DNA of 64,000 nucleotides from CALDTK01 sp963837005 (GTDB lineage Bacteria; Bacteroidota; Bacteroidia; Chitinophagales; Saprospiraceae), in NCBI GenBank assembly GCA_963837005.1, contig CAWIMC010000016.1, positions 8,717-72,716 on the forward strand, read 5' to 3'. The position numbers were made by a program, and so were the translations under genes. The notes under the pieces were generated by a model. The model worked only from the letters and a program-made list of their open reading frames with translations. It searched no databases and had not been told where the DNA came from. Each line of letters opens with the position of its first letter. Positions within the stretch are counted from its first letter, which is position 1. Below are positions 27,791 to 37,483 of this stretch, one piece after another.

Positions 27791-29833
27791 TGGAAGAAGA
27801 TTTGAGACTGGGTGATGCCGTTGGACCGCCAAGAAAGGACCAGAGGCGTGGAGGGCTGTCGTGATTCGAGCGTGACCTGACTGTGTGCCGAAACGGAAGT
27901 CTTCCTGCGGAGTATCACTCGTCCATCTAGTGAAGACAAATTTACGTCGTCAACATCGATGTCGGGGTACAGGATCATATTCCCTCCAGGAGCCAGTCGT
28001 ACCCCCCCTGGGAAAACGCCAGCCTGTTCGGCGTCTCGGTGATCTGCGAGTTGCAGTTGACGCTCAATTACACCACCACCGGGGCCGGGATCCTCGATAA
28101 CTCCACACTCGACACTCGCTATAGCAAACTCGGGGTATGATGCTTCGCCTTCGATAACATCCACGCTCGAATTGGGATAGCGATAGATGTTATCCCACTG
28201 CGGACTGTAAAGTCCAAAGAAGTTGCCTGTCGCCTGGGCGTAAGAGGCGTTCGTGACGGGAATTTCCGGGCCGACATCGTCGTGCACGTATAGTCCGATA
28301 CGGTCACTGCAACAGCTACCGAAACCGCCATCCACGACTGCTGCGAGCCGACCTCCAAAGAGTATTCGACTTGTTGCCATCCATTTCCCAAATCCACTCG
28401 AGTATACTTGCCCAAATGAGGCAAGGGTAATCCATAAGTTCTCATTGGCATTGATTGTTACGTTGGTCGTGCTGTTTAAAATTGCCGTCGTTTGCTCGCT
28501 GGAGCCGCAGTTGCCTGACCTATTGACGACGTTTTCCCAGCTATTAATGTATGCGATGAGGCCGTCGCGTAGGGCGGTGATCTGACCTGGCGTAGGTGTG
28601 CCGCCACCGACCTCGACCGTCGCAAGCGTTCCCGCTACGTTCAATGCGCTAATTAGTACGTCTTCGAAATTCCAGGTAGAGGAACAGTTCATCTCCAGGC
28701 CACCCAAGCCGGCATCCAGCAATTCAATTGGTGCTGCGTCTCGATCAACGAGCAAAGCAGCCCCACCCGCCGAAAGCGTCTCCACACGCTTGTCTCCAGG
28801 AGGAAACCGACTTTTTTCTTTTCCATCCAGTAGATATTCCGCATCAGATTGATACTCGATAGTCACTTGCTTTGAACAATCGCATTCGCGTCCGTTGATA
28901 CGTCCATCATCAGTGCAAGTAAGCCTGAAACGCATCCTCTGGAAGTTAGTGGCAGCGTTTCCGTCGGCACCATTTTGGACATTGAGAGTACTCGTTCCTG
29001 AAGCATTGTTAGCATCCGTGTGCGCCTGCATATAGAATGCAGTACTTTCTCGGGACGTTGCTCGGTACCAATCTACTCCATTCCCGAAATCACCGCTTTG
29101 TGAATCGTACTGGCCATAGATGTAATCCGGGTTAGCATTCACGATGATACTCGGATTCACTTGGACGTTACCTGCGACTGTGGTGCATTCACAGGTATGG
29201 GGAACAAAACTTTCGGGACCATCGGGTTCTGCGGTCTTGTAACGCTTCTCGTTCTTCAACCCGATATAAACTCCGGTCTCCCAAATGGACTTGTCGAAAG
29301 GCTGCGACCTCAAGAAATGCTTCTGGTACATGGCCATGGCCATGGCTGGGTCGGTTTCTTGGTTACTGAACGAGAATAGATTCGAGATCGTCCCCATATT
29401 TAGCTTCGGAAAGCGCGTCCATGAAGTCCGTACTTCCGTTGATCACTCCTTTCGTGTCCTGGATGGTCACACTCGCCGTTTCTTTGCCGGAAGAAACCTC
29501 CGAAAGTGTCATCGTCCTGTCCCCATTGCGCTCCATCGGAACAAGCTGGCCGAGCTTGCCGCCCTTCCTCAACGAGATACGCTACCCGAGATCCGAGCTT
29601 GCGGTCTTCACTTTCAGTTCGGTAGGGGCTCCCTTCACTTCGAAACTCAGCCCTGCGTAGTCCCCGTCATCAAACTTGACAATGTTTGCTGCGGTCAGTG
29701 TCGTCATGTGCCTCGCCTGATCTGTCGGCGAATGGTTGATAATCACCGCAGGCGCAGCCTTCAGCACTGAGTCTGCGTCAATGGTTTGGGCTGTTGCGGT
29801 CCCAAGCTTTCCTGCGAGCATGCACAGGAGCAC
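27787..29833 (-). CDS. Large secreted protein of unknown function, interrupted
   Basis: About 680 residues. A hydrophobic N-terminus ends near TATAQ, so it should be exported; the start is unclear (GTG 29833 is the last candidate, no ATG nearby). The frame is interrupted by TAG at 29582-29584, a shift near 29385 and another near 28060. Between them is a long stretch with paired cysteines (HTCECTTVAGN, GRECDCSKQV, GNCGSSEQ, GSCCSDRIG) and many Asn/Ser/Thr residues. The C-terminus (LYPDIDVDDVNLSS ... SWRSNGITQSQIFFQ) is beta-rich but not a clear sorting domain. I do not recognise the family. G+C is visibly lower than elsewhere. It overlaps the lipoprotein gene. Confidence 0.5.
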
Positions 29834-30190
29834 GAGGGCAAGATTGATGGCGGCTGTGGAATGGATGGTTGTGAAGTGAGGGAGTTCCGATCCCGTCTAA
29901 AGGCGAAGGGATCGAGTGGATTGAGCTGTCTCAACGTGGCGTAGTCCTGAGTGCCGGGAGATGTATTGTCTTTTCATGCTGCCAAGTAGCAGGCATTTCA
30001 TCCCAAAAAACTGCTCGAAGTTCGAATTGCCGAAACTATTCCTGCTCCAATTTCTAAGTTACCCTCCTCGCTTGGGCAAATTTGGCGCATTCGCGCTGTA
30101 ACTTGACCCTTCCCGCTTCAAATTTGCTCTACCATACCTTTTCGTCGCTCAGGATTTGGCCACGCGCCTTGACTCATAAGTCCCTCACCC
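29834..30190. other. Low-G+C intergenic region
   Basis: About 350 bp without a gene. It contains a 7-bp-stem hairpin at 29888-29914 (CGATCCC ... GGGATCG) and A+T-rich sequence before the rightward HTH gene. The promoters of the divergent genes should be here; no element can be assigned. Confidence 0.45.
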
Positions 30191-30451
30191 ATGGACAACT
30201 TCCGCCAGAAGTTCGAGGCCCACCCCGACAGGCGCGCCTTCCTCGATGCCTGGCGAGCGGAGCTTCAGTCACGGCTGGCCACTGAGGAGATTTCCATCTC
30301 AGGACTCGCGCGTTGGCTAGGTTACAAAGCTTCAAGTACGCTCAGGCGCCACGTCTACGGCGAGACCGACATTCCTGGCTTCGAACTCCTGCGCCTAGCG
30401 CAAGTCTTTGACCTCCCGCTCGTCCTCAGCCGAGACACCACCACTCCATAG
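30191..30451 (+). CDS. Small helix-turn-helix protein
   Basis: 86 residues. The region ISISGLARWLGYKASSTLRR and HVYGETDIPGFELLRLAQVFD has the spacing of a lambda-repressor-like HTH followed by a last helix. No other domain. Start ATG 30191 is followed by an acidic and basic N-terminal helix. It precedes an unknown gene by 60 bp on the same strand, so it may regulate that gene. Part of the island between the duplicated RR/corA ends. Confidence 0.6.
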   Translation: MDNFRQKFEAHPDRRAFLDAWRAELQSRLATEEISISGLARWLGYKASSTLRRHVYGETDIPGFELLRLAQVFDLPLVLSRDTTTP

Positions 30452-30511
30452 CCTCAGCTCGGGCTTCGCCTGACGAGCAGACCGCACGAGGCATTTCGGG
30501 GGGAAGCTCAC

Positions 30512-31199
30512 GTGAAGGGTATCCTCGGACTTGCAGAGACCATGGCGCCCGGGGGGACCTTTTACGTGTCGACATCGGACCTACCTTTTTCCGCCCTGTG
30601 TGCGTACCCGCTTTTAGCCGCGCTGCAAATCTTCACACTCGAAGGTGGCGGCGGACGCGAGGATGTCGATTTTGATTATGACGCGATGCGTACCCAGCGT
30701 AAGGAGCTTTTCCGCGGTTTCGTAGACGTAGCTAAGAGGCATGCTGCGGCCAACAATGTCGAGGTCTGGGGGCTTCGCCCACTGGCTAGTCTTCCTCCAG
30801 CGTCTCGGGGCGCTTCGCAAGCGCGGGGCCATCTCGGAGGTGCTCGTGATAGAAGCTTATGACAACCTTTCGGCTTTAATAGGCGATATCAGGTCGTCAC
30901 TTAGGGCCGGTCACAAACGGGGCAAGGGGCGCTTCGAACTCTACGCGCACGGAGCGCACCGCCGTTCTACGAATATCGTCGTCGAGGCGCCGAACGTCCA
31001 GATGGCGATCCATACAATTCAGCATCCCTATTACGCGGTGTCCTACGAGCCATCGACGGTAGAACTGTTTTTTCGTCTGTTCGACAAGCTCAGGACCGAG
31101 GCTATCCCCATCACCGGCATGGCTCCCTACCTGTACCGCGAGTACTGCGATCAGATGCTGGCGGCGGTGGAAGTAAGCCGGACTAGCGTTTTAGCGTAA
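30512..31199 (+). CDS. Unknown protein next to HTH gene, frameshifted
   Basis: About 228 residues with one indel near 30785. GTG start at 30512 is uncertain. The first part reads TFYVSTSDLPFSALCAYPLL and the second HWLVFLQRLGALRKRGAISE, ending with YREYCDQMLAAVEVSRTSVLA. No signal peptide or membrane helix; soluble and mixed alpha/beta in appearance. No family recognised. The stop codon lies inside a two-mismatch copy of the dispersed motif (31188-31199). It forms a pair with the preceding HTH gene. Confidence 0.5.
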
Positions 31200-31227
31200 G
31201 CGGACAAAATAGACACCCTACTCGCAA

Positions 31228-31320
31228 ATGAGGACGCATGTACGCTCTGATGAGCGGATCTCGCTGGAGAATGTGCACGGCGTGGGCTTTCGGTTGAATC
31301 CGCCGGAGCTGGAAGAATAG
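31228..31320 (+). pseudogene. Response-regulator 3'-end relic
   Basis: Reads VRSDERISLENVHGVGFRLN and PPELEE then TAG, the last part of an OmpR winged-helix domain. It matches the end of the response regulator at 26268-27014, about 87% at base level by eye. Homology begins near 31238. Followed, as in the full copy, by a long hairpin and a corA 3' end on the other strand. Confidence 0.75.
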
Positions 31321-31478
31321 AGGTGGAGTATCGCAAGGAACGCAACGAGGCAATGGGGTACGGCCCCCGCTGTCGAGAACGCGAGGGTCGCAAAGGGCAG
31401 GGCGCCGAGCCCTCCGCCGCCGAACAGCCCCTCGCGTCCCTCTGCGCCCCTGCGTTCCGGTCGGTGCCGGAGGCACAC
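31321..31478. repeat. Long imperfect intergenic hairpin (family member c)
   Basis: Left end GGAACGCAACGAGGC and later ACGCGAGGGTCGCAAAGGG pair imperfectly with the complement of CTCGCGTCCCTCTGCGCCC and CTGCGTTCC. Convergent site between the RR relic and corA. The right end (TTCCGGTCGGTGCCGGAGGC) also occurs, slightly changed, at 45683. Confidence 0.45.
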
Positions 31479-32516
31479 TCAAAACCACCCGCGCCGCTTA
31501 AACAACCCCAGCAGCACCACCGTCACCACGATCATCACCGCCCACAGCACGAAGTAGCCGTAGCGCTGCGCCGAGCTCGGGGATGTACTCGAAGTTCATC
31601 CCGTAGAGACCCGTTAGGAAAGTGAGCGGGATGAAGATCGTCGAGACCACCGTGAGGAGCTGCACCACCTTGTTGGTCCGGATACTCAACTCCGAGGTGA
31701 AGAGCTGGTAGAGGTCGTTGGTGCGGGTGATGTACTCGTTGCGTAGAGCTCGTAGGCGCGGGTGGTATTGTCGTAGAGGTCGCGCAGGTAGATCTTGAGC
31801 TTGGGCTCCTTGTGGGGTGCTCGCTCTTGTGCCAGCGGTTGACGGCGTCGCGGACGGGGCCGAGGGTCGCGCGGAACTTGTTGGCGATGGCCTTGAGCTT
31901 GTGGATGCGGCGCTTGACGTCCTCCTGGTCGCCGCCCTCGAGGATGGCGGTCTCGAGTTGCTCGATGGAGAGTTCGAGGGTCAGGAGGGCGTCGGTGAAA
32001 GTCGTCGATGACGTTGTCGAGCAGCGCGTAGGCCAGGTAGTCGGCCCCGCGCCGCCGGATGCGCCCGACGCCGCGGATGAGGCGGTCGGTGACGTGCGCG
32101 AAGACATCATCCGGGAACTCCTGGAGGCGTCAGCACGAACTCTTGGTTCCAGTACAGGGTCACCTTCTGGCTCGTGAGCACGCCGGTCTCGCTGTAGTGC
32201 AGGCGGTCGATCGTGAAGAGGAAGCCATTGGGGAGCTCCTCGTACTTCGGGCGTTGCGTGACGTCGAGGGCGTCCTCGAGGGCCATGTCGGGCATGGCGA
32301 GCACGGGCGGCGAGTTCGGTGACGCGGGCACTGTCGCCGAGGCCGCGGAAGTCGTACCAGTCGATGCGGCCGTCGACCTGCGGGGGCGGGGGCCAGCGTG
32401 CCGTCGTGGACGTCGCAACCCTGCGCGTCGAACACGAGGTACCGGCACACGCTCGCGGAGCCGTCGTCGGGGCCGTTGTACCGCAGTGACCCGGGGATCG
32501 CCTTGACGCTCGTCAT
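31479..32516 (-). CDS. corA: CorA-family divalent cation transporter, several frameshifts
   Basis: About 345 residues with four or more frame breaks (near 32420, 32135, 32000 and 31830). The cytoplasmic domain includes MPDMALEDALDVTQRPKYEE, LPNGFLFTIDRLHYSE and EFPDDVFAHVTDRLIRG. The two C-terminal helices contain the signature GMNFEYIPEL (GMN motif) after LLTVVSTIFIPLTFLTGLY, followed by FVLWAVMIVVTVVLLGLF and a basic end KRRGWF. Expected to take up Mg2+ or Co2+ through a homopentameric channel in the inner membrane. A copy of its last 15 codons remains at 27159-27202. Confidence 0.87.
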
Positions 32517-32576
32517 CGGCGGCGAAGCTAGCCCGCGGCCCGAGGGTGCGCCAACTACCTTCGCGCCCTGCCCGCC

Positions 32577-34071
32577 ATGCGCCTACGACCCCAAAACGAG
32601 CGACTGCTCTTCGGCCTCAAGCTCCGGCAACTGCGCCTCGACCGCAGCCTGAGCTTCCAGCAACTCGCCAAGCTCACGGGCATGTCGGTGAGCTACCTCA
32701 ACGAGATCGAACGCGGGAAGAAGTCCCCGCGCCCCGACAAGCTCGAAGACCTCGCCCGCGCCCTCGACGTGGGGGTTGCGGAGTTGAGCGACTTCACGCT
32801 CGAGGCCTCGATGATGCCGGTAGTGGAACTCCTACAGACCGACTTCCTCAACGAGCTGCCGCTGGATCGCTTCGGGATCGAGCTCGCGAAGATCGTCGAG
32901 ATCATCGCGAGTTCGCCCGCGAGAGTCGGGGCGTTCATCTCGGCCCTCCTCGAGCTCAGCCGCAACTACGCGCTGCTCGACGAGAACTTCTACCTCGCGG
33001 CCCTGCGCTCGTGGCTCGAGATGCACGAGAACTACCTCGAGGACAGTGAGGCTTTCGCCAAAACCCTCCGCGCCGACCTCGGGTGGGCCCCGGAGTACGT
33101 ACCGACGGCGCGGGAGTTGGGCGAGGTTTTGCGGGAACGCCACGACTACCGCCTCGTCGCGGGCGGGATCGCCGAACACGAGGCCTTCGCGGGCCTGGAG
33201 CGCGTCTTCGTCCCCACCGACCGCACGCTGCTGCTCGCGCCCACGCTCCGCGAGCCCGACCTGCGCTACCACTACGCCAAGGAGCTCGCCTACCAGACCC
33301 TCGGGATCAGAGGCCGTAGTCTAACCGCGCCGATGGTGCGGGTGAAGGGTTTCGACATGGCCCTGGCGCACGCGCGCGCCAATGCCTTCGCGGGGGCCTT
33401 GCTGCTGCCGGGCCGACAGGTCGACGCCGAGGTGCGCGACTTCTTCGGGGAGCGGGAGCCGGCCCTGGACGTGTTCGAGAATTGGCTGAGTCACTTACCA
33501 GGTGACACCGGAGCTCTTCCTCGACCGGCTGGCGGCCATGCTGCCGCGCTACCGCGACATCAAATCGCTGTTTTTTATTAAGGTAGTCGAGGTGGCGCCG
33601 GGCCACCTGCAGGTGACGCGCGAACTGCACCTCGGCGAGCGGCACCGTCCGCACTCCACGGGCCTCACCGAGCACTACTGCCGCCGGTGGATCGGGATCG
33701 AGATGCTGTCGCGCGGGCGCGCCACGCCGAAGACCGGGGTGCAGGTCGAGCAGTTCTACGGTTCGGAGGACGAGTACCTCGTCCTGGCCCTGGCGGACAC
33801 GAGCCACGACGGCCGGCGACAGGCGAGCTTCATCGGGATGCCCCACACGCCCGAACTCGGGGCCACGGTCCCGGCGCTACTGCGGGCCGATCTCAGGCGC
33901 CGCGTCGTCAACAACACCTGCGAGCGGTGCCCGATCCAGGACTGCCAGGAGCGGGCGGCCCCGGCGGTTGTTGCCGAGGCGCACGCCAAGCGGCGCGCGG
34001 TCGGCGAGGCGATCGAGGAGCTCCAGCGGCAGGCGCGCCAGCGGGCGCGGCGGAGTCGGAAGCGGATTTGA
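32577..34071 (+). CDS. XRE-family regulator with ScfR-type C-terminal domain, frameshifted
   Basis: About 498 residues. Residues 8-65 are a Cro/CI helix-turn-helix (LRQLRLDRSLSFQQLAKLTG, SVSYLNEIERGKKSPRP). A middle region corresponds to the IrrE/ImmA-like domain, but at the usual metallopeptidase site it reads HYAKELAYQTLG, without HExxH. After an indel near 33490 the C-terminal part (HSTGLTEHYCRRWIGIEML, NNTCERCPIQDCQERAAP) matches the short-chain acyl regulator (DUF2083) domain with its CxxC cluster. Such proteins control glyoxylate or propionyl-CoA metabolism in other bacteria. Divergent from corA with 60 bp between. An exact dispersed motif gives AFAKT at 33053. Confidence 0.83.
33053..33064 (+). 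repeat. Dispersed motif, exact
   Basis: Encodes AFAKT between domains of the ScfR-type regulator. Confidence 0.9.
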
Positions 34072-34074
34072 ATA

Positions 34075-34161
34075 GGACACGAGGCGCACGAGGGAGACAC
34101 GAGGCGCACGAAGGGCTGTCCTGCGTCGTGTCCTTCGTGTCTCCCTCGTGCTCCTCGTGTC
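34075..34161. repeat. Long intergenic hairpin (family member d)
   Basis: Arms GACACGAGGCGCACGAGG (34076) and its near-complement ending CTCCTCGTGTC (34161) form a stem of about 27 bp with few mismatches. The left side also contains a direct duplication of GACACGAGGCGCACGA. Lies between ScfR-type and Uma2 genes. Confidence 0.65.
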
Positions 34162-34218
34162 ATACAACCTCACGTCCCCGCCGCCCCCTGTCACCCGACA
34201 GCACCTTACCTTCACGGC

Positions 34219-34851
34219 ATGTCCACCGCCAGACTCCTCCAAACCCAGACCAAGTACAGCGTCGCCCAATACCTCGAACTCGAGGAGACGACGGGCGAGA
34301 AGTGGGAGTTCTTCGACGGAGAGGTCTTCCCGTGGGAGGCGATGGCGGGGAGTTCACCTCCGCACGCGATGATCTGTAGCCAGGTCGGCACCCTGATTAC
34401 CAATGGTCTAAACCGAAGGAAATGTAACGTCTTCAACTCCGACCTCAAACTCGGTATTCGGGCGCTGAGGCGATATCGGTATCCGGATTTGAGCGTGGTC
34501 TGCGGCAACGTCGAAGATGACGACGAACGCGCGCAGGCGATTCTGAACCCGACCGTCCTCGTCGAGGTCACCTCGAAGTCGTCCTTTGAGGCAGACTATA
34601 CTAGCAAGGCGCAACAATACATGCAACACGTCCCCTCCCTGCGGGAGTACCTCATCGTCGTGCAGCACGAACCATTCGTGACACTCCACTCCCGGGTCGA
34701 GGCCGGCGGTGAATGGGTAAGAAACGACGTGTCGGGATTGGAAGGCGAGATTACGATACCGAGTATCCGGGTATCCCTGGCGATGGCGGAGATCTACTTA
34801 AATATTGCCTGGCGCAAGGGGGTGGCGGTGATCGAGATGCCGACCGAGTAG
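34219..34851 (+). CDS. Uma2-family (DUF820) putative endonuclease
   Basis: An intact 210-residue protein. Features of the Uma2/DUF820 family with a restriction-endonuclease-like fold: TKYSVAQYLELEETTGEKWE, FFDGEVFPWEAMAGSSPPHA, then YRYPDLSVVCG (Asp of the active site), NPTVLVEVTSKSS (E-x-S/K motif) and YMQHVPSLREYLIVVQHE. Members are abundant in cyanobacteria and Bacteroidota and lack a proven role. Single gene between two long hairpins, typical of this mobile-looking family. Start ATG 34219 is the first Met with family similarity. Confidence 0.88.
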   Translation: MSTARLLQTQTKYSVAQYLELEETTGEKWEFFDGEVFPWEAMAGSSPPHAMICSQVGTLITNGLNRRKCNVFNSDLKLGIRALRRYRYPDLSVVCGNVEDDDERAQAILNPTVLVEVTSKSSFEADYTSKAQQYMQHVPSLREYLIVVQHEPFVTLHSRVEAGGEWVRNDVSGLEGEITIPSIRVSLAMAEIYLNIAWRKGVAVIEMPTE

Positions 34852-34954
34852 GAACGGAACGCAGAGCCCGCAGAGAGACGCAGAGGTCGCGGTGTGGAGA
34901 CAGGGCGTATGACTCTGCGCTCTCTACGAGCCTCTGCGCCCTCTGCGTTCCGTT
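34852..34954. repeat. Long intergenic hairpin (family member e)
   Basis: Left arm GGAACGCAGAGCCCGCAGAG pairs with the complement of CTCTGCGCCCTCTGCGTTCC. Convergent junction between Uma2 and the S9 peptidase. Its sequence is about 80% identical by eye to 45582-45687. Confidence 0.65.
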
Positions 34955-34960
34955 AACCCC

Positions 34961-37387
34961 TCACGTCCCCTCCACCCCCTTCACGTACTTCTCCAGCCAC
35001 TGGTCCTGCTCCCACAACATGTGCAGGATGCTCTCCTTGGCGCGGTAGCCGTGGGATTCGTGGGGTAGCATCACCAACCTTACGGTAGCGCCCAAGCCTT
35101 TCAGCGCATTGAAATACCGCTCCGATTGCATCGGGTACGTCCCGGAGTTGTTGTCCGCCGCGCCATGAATCAGCAGCAGCGGCGTCTTCATCTTACTCGC
35201 ATTCTGGAAGGGTGACATCGTGTTGTAGACCTCGGGCGCCTCCCAGTAGTTGCGCTGTTCGGACTGGAAGCCGAAGGGCGTGAGCGTACGGTTGTAAGCA
35301 CCCGATCTGGCGATGCCGGCGGCGAAGAGGTCGGAGTGCGTGAGCAGGTTGGCCACCATGAAGGCACCGTAGCTGTGGCCACCGACGGCGACCTTCTTGC
35401 GATCAATATAACCGCGCGCGTCCACCGCGTCAATGGCGGCCCGGGCGTTGGCGACGAGCTGCTCCATGAAATCATCGTTCGGCTCCGCGTCGCCCTCGCC
35501 CACAATCGGGAAGGCGGCATCGTCGAGGACGGCGTAGCCGCGCGTCACCCAGTAAATCGGCGAACCGTAGTACGGGTAGGTGAAGTCGTTCGGGTTGGAG
35601 GTCGTCTGCCCCGCGCTTCCGGCGTCCTTGTACTCCCGCGGATAGGCCCACAGAATCATCGGGAGCTTCTCGCCCGACTTCTCATCGTAGCCAGGTGGCA
35701 GGTAGAGCGTGCCCGACAGATCGACGCCGTCGGCGCGCTTGTAATTGATCACCTCCTTGTGGATGCCCGCGATGCTCGCGAAGGGGTTCGGAAAGTTGGT
35801 GAGCGCCGTGACGCCAGCGTCGCCTTTCTTGGTGAGGTCGCGGAAGGCGTAGTTCGGGAAGTCGGTCGGGCTGGAGTTGCGGACCAGGAGGCGCCGGCGC
35901 TCGACGTCGAAGTCCAGCAGATCCTCGACGCGATCGCGGTAGCGTGACTTATAGATGGTGTCGGTTTTGCCACTGGCGAGATTGACTTTCGTGAGGAAGG
36001 GAAATTGTCCGCTTTCGCCAAAACCGTCACCGAGGCGGTAGACGTGGCCCTTGTCGAGCGCCAAGACGGTTTTGCCGAAAGGCCCCCGCTTCGTCACCAT
36101 CCGCCCCGGGTCACCGTAGCGATCTTCCGAGCTGCGGTCCTCGAAAACGCGCGCGCTGGCCTCTCCGGCGCTCGGGTCGAACACGTAGCTTTTCTCGTTG
36201 CGGGTGTCGTACCAGCTATCGTGCGCGATGGCCGTGTGCGCGTCGCCCCAAGTCGTGTAGCGGTAGCGCAGCTTGGTCTTGACGAGCAGTTTCGGGGCGC
36301 CGGTGTAGGGCGGCAGCAATTCGTAGACGCCGTCACGGTACTCGGCCTCGACGTCGGGGTCGCCCTGGTCCATCGCTTCCGCGAAAACGAGGGTGGCCGC
36401 TGCGTCCGCGCGCCAGCCCATGCTCCGCCGTCCGGTGCGCGTGGCCATGAAGCCTTTCGGCAAAACCTCCGTCAGCGGGACTTCCATGACGGTGGCAACC
36501 GACTTGGCGTCGGCCGTGTAAATCACCGCCGTCTGCGGGAAGCGGTAGTAGGGTACGATGTACGAAAACGGTCGCGCCATCGTCGTGACGAGCACGCGGC
36601 TGTGGTCGGGCGAGACCTCGATCCCGGTGTACATCGCGTCCGGGAGCCAGGCGCTCGCCTTGCCGTCGAGGGTCACTTTGACGATTTCGGCGCGGGCCAG
36701 CTGCTCGAAGTCGTGCTCGTCGGCCGGCGTCTGGAGGAGGTCTTGGTAGGTACGGTTTTGGGCCTTCTCGCCGTCGTTGGCGGAGATCGTCGGTCCGGCG
36801 GGGACGAACGTACCTTTCTCGGTGAGCGGCTCGCGCTTGCTCGATACGGCCTTCACCAAAAGGCTACCGTCATCGAGCCAGTTGACGACATCGGGAAGGT
36901 TAGCGTTCAGCGGGCCGGGGTGCAGGCGGCGCGCTTCCGCCTTGGCGACGTCGAGGACCCAGAGTTCCACCGCGTCCTCGGTGGTGTGCGTCATCGCGAT
37001 GTGCTTCTCGTCCGGGCTCCAGGCGAAGTTGGAGAGTTGAGGTTTTGCCGGAAGGCCGCTCACCGTCATTGGCTCGGCGCCGGCGGTCTTGAGCGACTTC
37101 ACCGAGACGCCGGTGTAGTAGCGCTCGCGCGAGCCGATGTCGGTGCGGGGGTCGATGCGCAGGCCCGCCAGCCGCAGCTCATCACGTGCGAGTTCGGCGA
37201 TGGCGGCGTAGTTGTCGCGTGTCCGCAAAACCATGTACTCGCCCTTGTCGTCGATGAGCACCGTCGGGGCCTGCGGCGCGTCGACGAGCTGCAGGATGGA
37301 GGGCGGGGGCTGCTGGTAGGAGAGGGCGTTTTGGGCCAGGGCAAACGAGGCCGAGAGGAAGAGGGCGAGGAGTAGGGGGAGGCGCAC
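34961..37387 (-). CDS. Secreted S9-family prolyl oligopeptidase-type peptidase (glutamyl-peptidase-like)
   Basis: An intact protein of about 808 residues. GTG start at 37387 gives a normal signal peptide (RLPLLLALFLSASFALAQ); the longer frame to 37462 adds an unlikely extension. N-terminal beta-propeller (NFAWSPDEKHIAMTHTT, VVNWLDDGSLLVK), C-terminal alpha/beta hydrolase with nucleophile in VAVGGHSYGAFMVANLL, Asp in LIHGAADNNSGTYPMQSE and His in LPHESHGYRAKES. The long form resembles the glutamyl endopeptidase branch of S9. Expected in the periplasm or outside, cleaving peptides. Five dispersed-motif copies or variants lie within it (36013, 36069, 36377, 36455, 37042). Confidence 0.9.
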   Translation of the reverse strand: MRLPLLLALFLSASFALAQNALSYQQPPPSILQLVDAPQAPTVLIDDKGEYMVLRTRDNYAAIAELARDELRLAGLRIDPRTDIGSRERYYTGVSVKSLKTAGAEPMTVSGLPAKPQLSNFAWSPDEKHIAMTHTTEDAVELWVLDVAKAEARRLHPGPLNANLPDVVNWLDDGSLLVKAVSSKREPLTEKGTFVPAGPTISANDGEKAQNRTYQDLLQTPADEHDFEQLARAEIVKVTLDGKASAWLPDAMYTGIEVSPDHSRVLVTTMARPFSYIVPYYRFPQTAVIYTADAKSVATVMEVPLTEVLPKGFMATRTGRRSMGWRADAAATLVFAEAMDQGDPDVEAEYRDGVYELLPPYTGAPKLLVKTKLRYRYTTWGDAHTAIAHDSWYDTRNEKSYVFDPSAGEASARVFEDRSSEDRYGDPGRMVTKRGPFGKTVLALDKGHVYRLGDGFGESGQFPFLTKVNLASGKTDTIYKSRYRDRVEDLLDFDVERRRLLVRNSSPTDFPNYAFRDLTKKGDAGVTALTNFPNPFASIAGIHKEVINYKRADGVDLSGTLYLPPGYDEKSGEKLPMILWAYPREYKDAGSAGQTTSNPNDFTYPYYGSPIYWVTRGYAVLDDAAFPIVGEGDAEPNDDFMEQLVANARAAIDAVDARGYIDRKKVAVGGHSYGAFMVANLLTHSDLFAAGIARSGAYNRTLTPFGFQSEQRNYWEAPEVYNTMSPFQNASKMKTPLLLIHGAADNNSGTYPMQSERYFNALKGLGATVRLVMLPHESHGYRAKESILHMLWEQDQWLEKYVKGVEGT
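36013..36024 (+). repeat. Dispersed motif, exact, antisense to its gene
   Basis: Encodes GFGES in the S9 peptidase propeller; a one-mismatch copy in the other orientation lies 45 bp away (36069). Confidence 0.9.
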
Positions 37388-37483
37388 AGGAGCAAGGTAA
37401 CCGATAGGGGTAGAAAGTAATAAAGTCCCCACAGCAAGACCCCCCCCGAGCCCACTAATCATCGACCGGCTACCGAGCGGCGT

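Noticed and set aside
4462..29584. In-frame TAG codons inside otherwise readable genes (4462, 12312, 29582), possible UAG recoding
   Set aside because: Many intact genes end with TAG (for example 1207, 17996, 27014), and the stops occur in relics or frameshifted genes. Substitution or sequencing error is simpler.
35336..37375. Long plus-strand open frames opposite the S9 peptidase gene
   Set aside because: They are shadows of the high-G+C minus-strand gene, with Arg/Val/Gly-rich translations and no family features.
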